From: an uncultured Porphyromonadaceae bacterium
GTDB lineage: Bacteria > Bacteroidota > Bacteroidia > Bacteroidales > Muribaculaceae
Length of the DNA stretch: 64,000 nt
Reading direction: 5' to 3'
NCBI GenBank assembly: GCA_947175205.1
Contig: CAMWLS010000001.1
Span: forward strand, 55,838 to 119,837
A program made the position numbers and the translations under genes. Positions 31,675-43,800 of the stretch are shown one piece after another. Numbering within the stretch: position 1 is the first letter of the stretch; every line of letters begins with the position of its first letter. A model generated the notes under the pieces. It had not been told where the DNA came from and made no database searches. It was given only the letters and a program-made list of their open reading frames with translations.

Positions 31675-32955
31675 TCATTCAAATCTCATTGTAGATGTGG
31701 GATCAAGTCTTGCGGCATACCCGGCGGGAATATAAATTATACACCATGCCATGATGAGAACGGCCGCATTGAGAATGGCAAGTTCTCCCCATGGGAAGCG
31801 CACCGGCACAGTGTCAAGATAGTACATAGTAGCATCAAGGTTTACAATGGAATATGTTTTCTGGAGGTATAAAAGGCCTAATCCCAGAGCATTACCTATA
31901 AACATACTGTAGAGTGTAATCCGCATGGCCATGAACATGAAAGTTCTGCGCACAAGGGAACCTGAGGCTCCAACGCTCCGTAAGATTCCTATGGTCCTGA
32001 CTCTTTCAAGTATAATAAGAAAAAGACTGGAAACAAGAGTAAACCCGGCAACACATGCCATAAGGACCAGTATTACAATGACATTGGTGTCTATAAGCGA
32101 GAGCCAGTTAAGGTAAACGGCACCGCTTCCTAATATTGAGTCTGTGGAATAAGTGTCTGTGAGCTCTTGATTATATACACCCTTTGCAAGCGCCCGGCGC
32201 ACTTTCTGTTCTGTTATATCGGCGTGGTCTATTCCAGGGCCTGAAATGTCTATCCGGGTAACCCTGTCAGAAGCAAGATGAGCCACACTGCGTAGCGCAA
32301 GCGGCGACGCAAAAATTATATTACGGTCATAGTCTTTAAATCCTGTATCATAAATAGCAGCTACGGTATATTTGCGCGAACGCAGTTTCCCATTTATCAT
32401 AAAGACTGCATCAACGCGTTCACTGCAAGACAGGTTTAAACGTGAGGCAGTAAAGGATGAAATTACAATATTGTTTATAGACGAGGAATCTGAGAAATCC
32501 GGCCACTCTCCGTTTACAATAGAAGTTCTTCCTATATCATAGGCACTGGGGTTGTCCGTATATGCCGTGAATCTCTGAGCAGCAAAATTATCTTTAGTTT
32601 TTAATATTCCCGGGACAGCAATCACACCGGTGATTTCTGCGTCCGGCAGTTCTTCCTTGATAAGTGACCGTAGCTGAGACGTCAACTCAACTGTGGCCAG
32701 GTTCTGAGTTATATCACCTTCCTCTATGCCATTTGTTTCCGGATATATCTCACCTGGCATAACAGTTACCTCAGCCTCAAATCCTGAAAGCTTCTGTCTT
32801 ATCTCATACTTAAAACCGGTTACTACGGCAAGGCTGAACTCCATAATCATAACAGCCAAGGCAATACCACAGACTGCTATAATGATGGCAGAAAGTGTGG
32901 TACCGCCTGTGTTAAGTCTTAGTTTGCGGGCCAGATATAGTGCCAGTTTATTCAT
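31675..32955 (-). CDS. ABC transporter permease (FtsX/MacB/LolE-type)
   Basis: MNKLALYLARKLRL..., periplasmic domain, C-terminal ILERVRTIGILRSVGASGSLVRRTFMFMA. Confidence 0.8.
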   Translation of the reverse strand: MNKLALYLARKLRLNTGGTTLSAIIIAVCGIALAVMIMEFSLAVVTGFKYEIRQKLSGFEAEVTVMPGEIYPETNGIEEGDITQNLATVELTSQLRSLIKEELPDAEITGVIAVPGILKTKDNFAAQRFTAYTDNPSAYDIGRTSIVNGEWPDFSDSSSINNIVISSFTASRLNLSCSERVDAVFMINGKLRSRKYTVAAIYDTGFKDYDRNIIFASPLALRSVAHLASDRVTRIDISGPGIDHADITEQKVRRALAKGVYNQELTDTYSTDSILGSGAVYLNWLSLIDTNVIVILVLMACVAGFTLVSSLFLIILERVRTIGILRSVGASGSLVRRTFMFMAMRITLYSMFIGNALGLGLLYLQKTYSIVNLDATMYYLDTVPVRFPWGELAILNAAVLIMAWCIIYIPAGYAARLDPTSTMRFE

Positions 32956-33006
32956 ACCTGAGCACAAAGGTACGCTTTTTCCGGTATATGTATCCTCCGG
33001 GAGAGA

Positions 33007-33714
33007 TTATTTTGTCCCTTTATATTGAGTCAAAACAGGTACAGGGAATTTTGAAAACAGAGTTTGCACTGCCTGAGCTATTCCTTCAAGATTCCTGAAC
33101 TGTCCCATGCCGTTGCCATCCATAATGGTGGCAACAGAAGCGGAATACAACGGCAGATGCTGCTGCAGATTTACAATATCCATGGTCAGTACGCCTTCCT
33201 TATACATTCCGGTTATTACCTGTGCGTTGGAGTAATATGCCTGTGGATAATAATACTGTCTGGGGTATATAAAAGCAGGGTAATATCCGTTATAAACCGG
33301 AGGAATGGGACCTACAACCGGTGGCCTTACTCCAACTGGGCCGGGAGGTACGGGGACCGGAGGCACTGCAACCGGAGGTACGGGTGCCGGTACAGGGGCA
33401 ACGGCTGCAAGAGGCTCAGTTTCCAACTCCTTATGAACCGTAAGACCTATATTAACTAAAATGGGTGATGAAGCATCTTCTGTATATCCACGCTCCACCA
33501 TCTGCTCCCTGATGGCGGCTGCAATATTGTAATAAGTCACCATCTGCATCCCGTCAGGGAGCTTACCCTCATCCGGGGTTACTATACGGAATGTGTGATA
33601 CTCAGCAAGATCAGCATTATTATATACCTCACTGTTTACAAGTGCATACTGCGAGCAACCGGTAAATAATACTGTACTCAGACACATAATCAAAAAGCCG
33701 TAAATCTTTTTCAT
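33007..33714 (-). CDS. DUF4136-like lipoprotein with Pro-rich insert
   Basis: Lipobox-like VLFTGC; proline/valine repeat APVPAPVPPVAVPPVPVPPGPVG; start set to MKKIYGF. Confidence 0.65.
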   Translation of the reverse strand: MKKIYGFLIMCLSTVLFTGCSQYALVNSEVYNNADLAEYHTFRIVTPDEGKLPDGMQMVTYYNIAAAIREQMVERGYTEDASSPILVNIGLTVHKELETEPLAAVAPVPAPVPPVAVPPVPVPPGPVGVRPPVVGPIPPVYNGYYPAFIYPRQYYYPQAYYSNAQVITGMYKEGVLTMDIVNLQQHLPLYSASVATIMDGNGMGQFRNLEGIAQAVQTLFSKFPVPVLTQYKGTK

Positions 33715-33848
33715 GCAGCTCAATTGTTTAATGAATAAATATATAAATAAAACAAACCATCTGAAGCAATAGTTCTCTCTTATATTCTCTAATATTATTG
33801 TGTACACGGCTCTTTTTAACTACCTTTGCAACGCTAAAAGGATGTGCA

Positions 33849-34592
33849 ATGATAATAAGATACAATAAAGTAGATATACTTAGAAAAGAGCTTGTGGTAC
33901 TCAAAAAAGTGAGTCTGCAGATAAAGCCGGGAGAGCTGGTATATCTCATAGGCCGCGTGGGTAGCGGAAAAAGCTCATTAATGAAAACCCTTTACGCAGA
34001 AGTCCCCGTAAAGTGTAATGACGCTGATTCAGTGGCAGAGGTTCTGGACTATAATCTTTGCAAGTTAAAACGTAAGCAGATTCCTTTTTTACGGCGTCAG
34101 ATAGGAATAGTATTTCAGGATTTTCAGCTTCTGACCGACCGTAGTGTAAAGGCAAATCTTGACTTTGTACTTCAGGCAACCGGATGGAAGGACAAGGCGG
34201 CCAGAGAAGAACGTATAGAAAGTGTACTGCGGCAGGTGGGTATGACAAATAAATCATACAAGATGCCTCATGAATTGAGCGGCGGAGAACAGCAGCGTAT
34301 AGCTATTGCCAGAGCCATGCTTAATGACCCGTCTCTGATTCTTGCTGATGAGCCCACCGGTAATCTTGATCCTGAAACAGGAGAACAGATTATGGCCGGA
34401 TTGTATGAACTGGCAATGTCAGGTAAAGCGGTTATAGTGGCTACACACAATATGGGGCTCATGAGAAGATTCCCCGGCATTGTATATAGATGCGAGGATA
34501 AGGCTCTTATACGGGAAGAAGATTCGTATGAGAGAAATAGTCCGGCCCTTACTGGAGAAAATGCCGGATTCAGTATTGATGAACATGAATGA
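33849..34592 (+). CDS. ftsE: Cell division ATP-binding protein FtsE-like
   Basis: IGRVGSGKSSLMKTLY, LSGGEQQRIAIARAMLNDPSLILADEPTGNLDPETG. Confidence 0.85.
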   Translation: MIIRYNKVDILRKELVVLKKVSLQIKPGELVYLIGRVGSGKSSLMKTLYAEVPVKCNDADSVAEVLDYNLCKLKRKQIPFLRRQIGIVFQDFQLLTDRSVKANLDFVLQATGWKDKAAREERIESVLRQVGMTNKSYKMPHELSGGEQQRIAIARAMLNDPSLILADEPTGNLDPETGEQIMAGLYELAMSGKAVIVATHNMGLMRRFPGIVYRCEDKALIREEDSYERNSPALTGENAGFSIDEHE

Positions 34593-35928
34593 ACAAGAAG
34601 GAATGAAAGTACTTAAATTCGGCGGTACTTCAGTTGGTAATGCCGCCCGTATAAAGCATGTTGGAGGACTTATATCAGAAAGGAAAGGTAATCTCGTGGT
34701 TCTTTCTGCAATGTCCGGGGTTACCAATACTCTCACAGAAATAAGTGATTACCTGTATAAGAATAATATTCCGGGAGCGCAGGATACGCTCAATGCTCTT
34801 GAAATGAAGTATCAGGGTGTTGTGGCTGAACTCTATGATGATGCTAAATGGGCTGATGAGGCTCTCAGCGTCATAGGGAACAGTGTAGGTTACATCCGTG
34901 CCCTTATTCAGGGGGACTTTGCTGTAGCTGAAGAGAAGGAAATTCTTGCTCAGGGTGAGCTTGTTTCCACTGCTCTGCTTTTAAATCATCTTAAGGAACG
35001 CGGGCTAAATGCTGTAATGCTTCCTGCCCTGGAGTTTATGCGCACTGACCATAACGGGGAACCGGATATGAAGTATATTTCCACCCGTTTGCTTCGGATG
35101 CTGGATATGACAGAGGAGGCTGACGTGTACATCACTCAGGGATATATATGCAGGAATGCATATGGAGAGGTGGATAATCTTAAGCGAGGTGGCTCTGATT
35201 ATACGGCGTCTCTCATAGGCGCGGTGCTGGAGAGCGAGGAAATTCAGATATGGACTGACATAGACGGAATGCATAATAATGATCCGCGCTATGTGGAGGG
35301 TACCCGTCCCGTGGGTGAATTGAATTTTGAAGAGGCTGCAGAGCTGGCATACTTCGGAGCCAAAATTCTGCATCCTAATTGTGTTCTTCCGGCTAAACTG
35401 AACAATATACCTGTACGTCTTCTTAATACTCTGGAGCCCTCAGCCCCCGGAACTGTAATTTATAATTTACCGCCAGACGGAGACATAAAGGCAGTGGCAG
35501 CCAAAGATGGTATTACAGCTATTAACATTAAGAGTGGCAGGCGACTGGTGGCGTACGGTTTCATGCACAAGGTATTTGAAACCTTTGAGAATCATAAAAC
35601 CGGTATTGATATTCTGGCAACGTCAGAAGTGGGTATTACAGTGGCCATAGACAATGATACAAGGCTTGCTGATATAGTAGATGACCTGAAAATGTTCGGT
35701 ACAGTGAGTGTGGATCAGGATATGGTTATTATATCAGTTGTAGGTGATTTACACTGGCACCATGCCGGATTAGCTGTGAGAGCGCTGCATGCACTGGAAG
35801 ATATTCCCGTCAGACTTGTTTCTTACGGTGGAAGTAACTATAATATCTCTGTTGTAATTCCCAAGGACTTTAAAGTGCAGGCACTCAGGAAGCTGAGTGA
35901 GCATCTCTTTAATTCTAATCCCCAATGA
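34585..35928 (+). CDS. lysC: Aspartate kinase
   Basis: [36 protein letters not shown]-terminal ACT-like regions; start ambiguous (34579/34585/34603). Confidence 0.93.
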   Translation: MNEQEGMKVLKFGGTSVGNAARIKHVGGLISERKGNLVVLSAMSGVTNTLTEISDYLYKNNIPGAQDTLNALEMKYQGVVAELYDDAKWADEALSVIGNSVGYIRALIQGDFAVAEEKEILAQGELVSTALLLNHLKERGLNAVMLPALEFMRTDHNGEPDMKYISTRLLRMLDMTEEADVYITQGYICRNAYGEVDNLKRGGSDYTASLIGAVLESEEIQIWTDIDGMHNNDPRYVEGTRPVGELNFEEAAELAYFGAKILHPNCVLPAKLNNIPVRLLNTLEPSAPGTVIYNLPPDGDIKAVAAKDGITAINIKSGRRLVAYGFMHKVFETFENHKTGIDILATSEVGITVAIDNDTRLADIVDDLKMFGTVSVDQDMVIISVVGDLHWHHAGLAVRALHALEDIPVRLVSYGGSNYNISVVIPKDFKVQALRKLSEHLFNSNPQ

Positions 35929-37079
35929 ATTTTGAAACACTGCTGAAAAATCAGGAACATCTGCAGACGCCCTGTTACTATTATGATTTAGAACTGCTGA
36001 GGCAAACCCTGGATGCCATGCACAGACTCACGGATATGCATGAGAACTGGCATGTACATTATGCAATGAAAGCAAATGCTGACCCTATCATAATGGAGGA
36101 GATTAGAGCAGCAGGGTTGGGCATTGATGCAGTAAGCGGCGGTGAGATAAGTCAGGCGCTTGAAGCCGGATTTATGCCACAGAGTATTGTGTTTGCAGGT
36201 GTTGGTAAGACTGATGATGAAATAAGGCTGGCTCTCCGGGAAAAGATAGCTTGTCTGAATGTAGAATCAGTGGAGGAGCTTGAGGTAATAGAACATATAG
36301 CCTCTGAGATGGGAATAAAAGCTCCGGTAGCACTGAGAATTAATCCTAATATTGACGCCCATACGCATAAATTCATTACCACCGGTCTGGAAGAAAATAA
36401 ATTCGGCATCAATCTGAGCCTCTTGGACAGTACGGTGGACCGTGTTATTTCTTCACAATGGCTTCAGCTGTGCGGACTTCACTTTCATATAGGTTCCCAG
36501 ATAACGGTTGCAAGACCTTTTGAGATATTATCTATGACCATTAATAAAGTGGTAAGTAATCTTGAAAAAAGAGGGGTCAAGATAGACATGATTGATGTGG
36601 GAGGTGGACTTGGAGTTGATTATTATGAGCCGGATTTAAATCCCATTCCGGATTTCCGCACTTATTTCGGAGCGTTCAGTAAATATCTGAAGCTGCCTGC
36701 TCACGTTCAGGTCCATTTTGAATTAGGCAGAGCGATAGTGGCGCAGTGCGGAGCCTTAGTAAGCCGAGTGCTGTATGTCAAACAGGGTATCAGTAAGAAA
36801 TTTGCTATTATTGATGGTGGATTCACAGAGCTTATCAGACCGGCGCTTTATGGTGCCCACCACCGTATAGAAAATATTTCCGCTGATAATAACGATTTTG
36901 AGACATACGATGTCGTTGGCCCGGTGTGTGAGAGTACTGATGTCTTTGATGAGAACGCGATACTCCCGCATACAGAACGCGGACATCTACTGGTGTTGAG
37001 AACTGCCGGTGCCTATGGTGAGGTAATGTCCATGCACTATAATGGACGATCTCTGAAGCCTACTATTTATAATATCTAA
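35925..37079 (+). CDS. lysA: Diaminopimelate decarboxylase
   Basis: HYAMKANADPIIMEEIRAAGLGIDAVSGGEI, GLHFHIGSQI, DVGGGLGVDY, VGPVCESTDVF. Confidence 0.93.
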   Translation: MNFETLLKNQEHLQTPCYYYDLELLRQTLDAMHRLTDMHENWHVHYAMKANADPIIMEEIRAAGLGIDAVSGGEISQALEAGFMPQSIVFAGVGKTDDEIRLALREKIACLNVESVEELEVIEHIASEMGIKAPVALRINPNIDAHTHKFITTGLEENKFGINLSLLDSTVDRVISSQWLQLCGLHFHIGSQITVARPFEILSMTINKVVSNLEKRGVKIDMIDVGGGLGVDYYEPDLNPIPDFRTYFGAFSKYLKLPAHVQVHFELGRAIVAQCGALVSRVLYVKQGISKKFAIIDGGFTELIRPALYGAHHRIENISADNNDFETYDVVGPVCESTDVFDENAILPHTERGHLLVLRTAGAYGEVMSMHYNGRSLKPTIYNI

Positions 37080-37100
37080 TTATAGTATCTAAAAATATAG

Positions 37101-38729
<1,629 letters not shown>

Positions 38730-38749
38730 CTAACTTAATTTTTACAATT

Positions 38750-39043
38750 ATGGTAAAACATATAGTAAGTTTCAAGCTGACAGGGACAGCTGATGAGAGA
38801 AAAGCTGTAGCAGAAAAATTTAGAGAGGCATTACTCAAGCTTCCAGAGCAGATAGATGTCCTTCAAAGTATGGAAGTAGGAGTGAACCAAAATCCGCAGG
38901 AAAGCTGGGATGTAGTACTCACTGCCGTTGTTCCCACAATGGAAGATGTTGCCACATATGCAAATCATCCGGCCCATGTGGCAGCCGCAGCCCTCCTTAA
39001 TGGACATAAGGAATCCCGCGCCTGTGTGGATTACGTTTGTTAA
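38750..39043 (+). CDS. Dabb (stress-responsive A/B barrel) domain protein
   Basis: MVKHIVSFKLTG...NPQESWDVVLTAVVPTMEDVATYANHPAHVAAA. Confidence 0.85.
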   Translation: MVKHIVSFKLTGTADERKAVAEKFREALLKLPEQIDVLQSMEVGVNQNPQESWDVVLTAVVPTMEDVATYANHPAHVAAAALLNGHKESRACVDYVC

Positions 39044-39082
39044 AATAAGGTATAGATGCCAGTCTAAAGACTTCTGAAACAT

Positions 39083-39129
39083 AAAATCCCGTTTCCCAAT
39101 ATCATTAATTATGTGGGGAAACGGGATTT
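39083..39129. terminator. Bidirectional terminator between Dabb and purF-like genes
   Basis: AAATCCCGTTTCCC...GGGAAACGGGATTT, perfect 14-bp stem. Confidence 0.85.
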
Positions 39130-39195
39130 ATATATATGTCCTGATTTTATAAGTCTGAATCGTTATCCTTCAATCAGTGATAAATGCATAACTGT

Positions 39196-41079
39196 TTAGC
39201 GGTCCAGAGTTCTGCCTTCGTAAAAGTTTATATAAGCTCTGTTAACAAGAGTATAAGCTCCGGGGGTAGGGTAATTGCCGGAGAAATACCAGTCACCGGG
39301 ATGCTGAGGAACTGCTTCATGTAAGCCATCAATGGTCTGGAATAAAAGGTCAACCTTTGCATGTGTCCCGGCCGGTGTCAGCATCTGAGCCATTTTAGCG
39401 GAAATTTCTTCCTCAGTAAACGGCGCATAAATCTCTTTCACTGCGTTAATCCGTTCTTCCTCAGGAAGTGTTAGCTGCCTTTTAGCCTCTATATAAACTT
39501 TTTCAAGAACTTCTGACATGTTACGTTCCTGCAGCAGTGCAACAGCTGCCCTGAATGCAGCAAACTCGCTCATGCGTGACATGTCTATTCCATAATAATC
39601 CGGGTAACGCACCTGAGGTGAGGATGAGACCACTATGATACGTTTAGGATGCAAGCGATCTAACATCCCAATAATGGACTGTTTCAGAGTGGTGCCGCGG
39701 ACAATGGAATCATCAATGACAACCAGTGTATCACGGTCATTCTCTATGCAGCCGTAAGTAACATCATACACATGTGCTGCCAGGTCATTACGGCAGTTGC
39801 CTTCTGCAATGAAAGTACGCAACTTTATATCTTTAAGCGCAACTTTCTCAATGCGGAGCTTCTGTTTCATAATGGCATAAAGTGCGTCATGATTCAGTTT
39901 ACCGGCAGACATAAGAACTTCAATAGCATCCAGTTTAGACTTATCCAACACTTTTTCCAGCCCCTCTGTCATTCCCAAGAAAGCAACTTCAGCAGTATTA
40001 GGAATAAATGAGAAAACAACGTTCTTAAGGTCCCCGTCCAGCATGCCCACCAGTCTGGGGACCAGGCTGCGTCCCAGTGCCTTACGCTCTTTATAAATAT
40101 CAGCGTCTGAGCCTCGGGAAAAGTAAATTCTTTCAAAGGAACATCTGGCATTTTCACCAGGTTCAAGAATCTTTTCTACACTGAACTTACCTGATTTATT
40201 AACAATGAGGGCGTAACCGGGCTGTAGTTCGTTAACCTGAACGCGCCGTACGTTGAATGCCGTCTGAATAACCGGTCTCTCTGACGCAACCACTATTACC
40301 TCGTTATCGTAGTAATAGAAAGCTGGGCGTATGCCGTGAGGGTCGCGCATGGTGAACATATCTCCTGAACCGGTGGCACCACAGATGACATATCCACCAT
40401 CCCACAGCGGGGAGGACTCCTTAAGAACTTGCGAGAGGTCAAGCTGTTCATCTATGGCTTCAGAAAGTCTGGGTTCCTGCAGAGTGTCACGGAGCTCTCT
40501 ATAGTGCCTGTGATTCTCCGTGTCAAGCGCATGCCCCAGTTGCTCAAGCAACATAAAGGTATCACTGTAAATACGTGGATGCTGTCCGCGGCTTACTATG
40601 GACTCAAATATGCGGTCAACATTAGTCATGTTGAAGTTACCGCAAAGGAACAGATTCCGGGATCGCCAGTTGTTGCGCCTAAGGAATGGATGAACGTAAG
40701 AGAGCCCGCTTCGGCCTGTGGTACTGTATCTCAGATGGCCCATGTAAATCTGCCCTATGAAAGGTGTGAATTCATCAATCTCATCCAGACTCATGGCTTG
40801 GATATCTGATCCAATCTGAGCACCTATCTTTTCAAAAATTTCAGAAATAGCGCCAGTCCCGAGGGCTCTCTCTCTGAACATATATTCGTGACCCGGAGGC
40901 GCATTGAACTTTACTACACCAACACCGGCGGCTTCCTGACCACGATTGTGCTGTTTCTCCATGAGCAGATACAGCTTATCCAACCCAAAGGCCACAGAGC
41001 CGTATTTCTCTTTATAGTATTCAAGAGGCTTAAGCAGGCGTATCATGGCTACGCCACACTCATGCTTCAGCTGTTCCAT
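39196..41079 (-). CDS. Amidophosphoribosyltransferase-like protein
   Basis: MEQLKHECGVAMIRLL, HNRGQEAAGVG, YMGHLRYSTTGRSG, LVVIDDSIVRGTTLKQ (PRTase site), GIDMSRMSEFAAFRA. Confidence 0.88.
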   Translation of the reverse strand: MEQLKHECGVAMIRLLKPLEYYKEKYGSVAFGLDKLYLLMEKQHNRGQEAAGVGVVKFNAPPGHEYMFRERALGTGAISEIFEKIGAQIGSDIQAMSLDEIDEFTPFIGQIYMGHLRYSTTGRSGLSYVHPFLRRNNWRSRNLFLCGNFNMTNVDRIFESIVSRGQHPRIYSDTFMLLEQLGHALDTENHRHYRELRDTLQEPRLSEAIDEQLDLSQVLKESSPLWDGGYVICGATGSGDMFTMRDPHGIRPAFYYYDNEVIVVASERPVIQTAFNVRRVQVNELQPGYALIVNKSGKFSVEKILEPGENARCSFERIYFSRGSDADIYKERKALGRSLVPRLVGMLDGDLKNVVFSFIPNTAEVAFLGMTEGLEKVLDKSKLDAIEVLMSAGKLNHDALYAIMKQKLRIEKVALKDIKLRTFIAEGNCRNDLAAHVYDVTYGCIENDRDTLVVIDDSIVRGTTLKQSIIGMLDRLHPKRIIVVSSSPQVRYPDYYGIDMSRMSEFAAFRAAVALLQERNMSEVLEKVYIEAKRQLTLPEEERINAVKEIYAPFTEEEISAKMAQMLTPAGTHAKVDLLFQTIDGLHEAVPQHPGDWYFSGNYPTPGAYTLVNRAYINFYEGRTLDR

Positions 41080-41090
41080 AAAAATAAATA

Positions 41091-41127
41091 CAGACAGCCC
41101 CCACATTTATACAAGTGGGGCTGTCTG
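41091..41127 (-). terminator. Hairpin between the purF-like and glutamine synthetase genes
   Basis: CAGACAGCCCCCAC...GTGGGGCTGTCTG long stem. Confidence 0.7.
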
Positions 41128-41145
41128 TCTAAAAATTAATTCAGA

Positions 41146-43335
41146 TTAACGTATAAAAAGTAATTCACGATATTTGGGCAGAGGCCATATTTCATTGTCC
41201 ACCAAAAGCTCAAGTTTATCAATATGATAACGTATGGCTTCCATAGCCGGAATGACATTATCATGATAAGCAATTGCTTTCTCACGCTCACTACTAATGT
41301 TATTGGCTTCCTTACGAGCGCGTACCATACGCTGTACTTCAGCTTTGATGGCGCTACTGTTGCGTGCTATACGCTCTATTGTATCCAGGTCATGGCTTAC
41401 AATCTCGTTTCCACGCTCACCGGGGAAGAGTTCTTTGAGTTTAACCACATTGTCAACAAGCATGCTCTGATAGCGGGTGGCAACAGGAATAATATGATTT
41501 ATGGCAAGGTCACCCAGCACACGAGCTTCAATCTGTACTTTTTTAGTGTACATTTCCCATTTCACCTCGTTACGGGCCTCAAGCTCAACTCTTGAGAAAA
41601 CACCGGTCCTTGCAAACATTTCCTCTGACTGCTTGCTCAGATATGCATCAAAAATCTTGGGAGCAGATGTCTCGCAGTCAAGGCCTCGGCGAGCTGCTTC
41701 TTCCTTCCACTCATCAGAGTAGCCGTTACCGTCAAAGTGAATAGCTTTGGATTCAATGATGAGCTTGCGAACCTCTTCAAGAATGGCCGTTTCAAGGTCA
41801 GACCCTTTGGCCATACGCTCATCCACGGCTTTGCGGAACATGTTGAGCTGGTCAGCAACTGCAGCGTTAAGAGCAATCATTGCAGAGGCACAGTTGGCTG
41901 ATGAACCCACAGCACGGAACTCAAAACGGTTTCCTGTGAATGCAAAGGGTGAGGTACGGTTACGGTCAGTGGAGTCAAGCTGAATTTCAGGAATCTGTGC
42001 CAGACCCAGTGATACACGTTCCTTGGTGGCAAGATCTGTAAGACGGTCAGAATCAGCATTCTCAAGGAGGTCAAGAATCTTGGCCAGTGATGAGCCGGTG
42101 AAGATGGATATGATGGCAGGAGGTGCCTCGTTTGCTCCAAGTCTGTGCGCATTTGTAGCCGACATGATGGACGCCTTAAGTAGGGCATTGTGTTTATGTA
42201 CGGCTGCCATTGCGTTTACTACAAATGTTATAAACTGAAGGTTCTCTTTAAATGATTTTCCGGGAGCAAAAAGGAGTACTCCGGTGTCAGTTCCAAGACT
42301 CCAGTTATTATGCTTACCTGAGCCATTAACGCCCGCAAAAGGCTTCTCGTGGAGAAGAACACGGAAGTTGTGACGACGTGCCACTTCCGCAATCAGTGAC
42401 ATTAGAAGGAGGTTGTGGTCGTTTGCCAGATTAGCTTCTTCAAATATAGGAGCAAGCTCAAACTGGTTGGGGGCTACCTCATTGTGACGTGTCTTTGCAG
42501 GAATACCCATGCGGTGACATTCCAGTTCAAGGTCAAGCATAAAGGCCTCTACGCGAGAGGGAATAGCACCAAAATAATGGTCTTCCAGCTGCTGATTCTT
42601 TGCAGACTCATGTCCCATAAGGGTGCGTCCGGTAAGCACAAGGTCAGGACGAGCGTTATAGAGTGCTTCATCCACCAGGAAATATTCCTGTTCCCATCCC
42701 AGATAAGCGTTAACATGCTTTACCTCAGGGTCAAAGAGCTGTGCAACAGCTGTTCCGGCCTTGTCAACGGCATTAAGAGCTCTTAGGAGAGGTGTCTTAT
42801 AGTCCAGAGACTCACCGGTGTAAGAGATAAAGATGGTGGGAATACAGAGTGTTTCACCCAAAATGAATGCAGGAGATGATATGTCCCAGGCAGAATAGCC
42901 GCGGGCCTCAAAGGTATTACGGATGCCACCATTGGGGAAACTTGAAGCGTCCGGTTCCTGCTGAACCAGCAGTTTTCCGGTGAATTCTTCTACTACTCCG
43001 CCTTTACCGTCATGATCTATAAAGGAATCATGCTTTTCTGCAGTACCGTCTGTAAGAGGATGAAACCAGTGTGTATAATGACGGGCGCCATTTTCTATAG
43101 CCCATCGCTTCATACCTTCTGCCACGCTGTCTGCAACATCACGGGTGATGGGTTCTTTGTTATCAATTGCTTTTACAAGAGCATCATAAGTTTTCTTGGG
43201 AAGGTATTCAAACATCTTTGAGCGGTTGAATACTTTCTCAGCATAGTAGCGTTCAGGACGCTCAGGAGTTACTTCTACTGGAACAGCTTTACGGTTGGAA
43301 GCCTCCTCAACAACTTTAAATCTTAGAGTAGACAT
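41146..43335 (-). CDS. glnN: Glutamine synthetase type III
   Basis: 729 aa; HYTHWFHPLTDGTAEKHDSF, GGIRNTFEARGYSAWD, KHNNWSLGTDTGVLLF, FAFTGNRFEFRAVGSS. Confidence 0.95.
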   Translation of the reverse strand: MSTLRFKVVEEASNRKAVPVEVTPERPERYYAEKVFNRSKMFEYLPKKTYDALVKAIDNKEPITRDVADSVAEGMKRWAIENGARHYTHWFHPLTDGTAEKHDSFIDHDGKGGVVEEFTGKLLVQQEPDASSFPNGGIRNTFEARGYSAWDISSPAFILGETLCIPTIFISYTGESLDYKTPLLRALNAVDKAGTAVAQLFDPEVKHVNAYLGWEQEYFLVDEALYNARPDLVLTGRTLMGHESAKNQQLEDHYFGAIPSRVEAFMLDLELECHRMGIPAKTRHNEVAPNQFELAPIFEEANLANDHNLLLMSLIAEVARRHNFRVLLHEKPFAGVNGSGKHNNWSLGTDTGVLLFAPGKSFKENLQFITFVVNAMAAVHKHNALLKASIMSATNAHRLGANEAPPAIISIFTGSSLAKILDLLENADSDRLTDLATKERVSLGLAQIPEIQLDSTDRNRTSPFAFTGNRFEFRAVGSSANCASAMIALNAAVADQLNMFRKAVDERMAKGSDLETAILEEVRKLIIESKAIHFDGNGYSDEWKEEAARRGLDCETSAPKIFDAYLSKQSEEMFARTGVFSRVELEARNEVKWEMYTKKVQIEARVLGDLAINHIIPVATRYQSMLVDNVVKLKELFPGERGNEIVSHDLDTIERIARNSSAIKAEVQRMVRARKEANNISSEREKAIAYHDNVIPAMEAIRYHIDKLELLVDNEIWPLPKYRELLFIR

Positions 43336-43494
43336 ATATTGACTATTGGAATTAAATTAGCATGTATGTATGGTAATAACTTGAGATGGGTAAATTATAA
43401 ACGAATCTCAAAGGAAGTGAGAATGTTACAAGTAATTATGCGCCGAGAGAAGGCGCTGTCGAAAAACAGCAGACATGACTTCAAAAGTATATAA

Positions 43495-43671
43495 AAATAA
43501 AAAAACCGGAACTCTGTATAAGTGCAGCAGAACCGGATGTGCGTATTTTGATATATGATTTGTAAAGTCAGAGCGCAAACTCATGGCAGCCCATAGGCGT
43601 TTATCACTTTTACTAAAGCGTAAAACCGATACTTTACCGGGACTATAGATATGAGTGGCAAGAATCATGCC
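43495..43671 (-). ncRNA. Candidate short transcript or leader upstream of glnN
   Basis: TAATTTTG promoter motif on the minus strand just upstream of 43671, and a CCGGTTCTG...CAGAGTTCCGG hairpin followed by TTTTTTTATTTTT at about 43495-43536. Confidence 0.4.
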
Positions 43672-43800
43672 GCAAAATTAAGGCATAATTTTGTTTCCTG
43701 CAATAGTAAATACTTTTTTTGAGTAAAAAAGTTATGACGACACAAGCGATACTTGCATTGGAGTGGAATGCATACTAAGCATAATTAAAAAGTCTGAGCA

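Noticed and set aside
43426-43668. 80-aa minus-strand ORF upstream of glnN
   Set aside because: The predicted terminator hairpin and T run lie within the ORF, which fits a small RNA or leader better than a protein.
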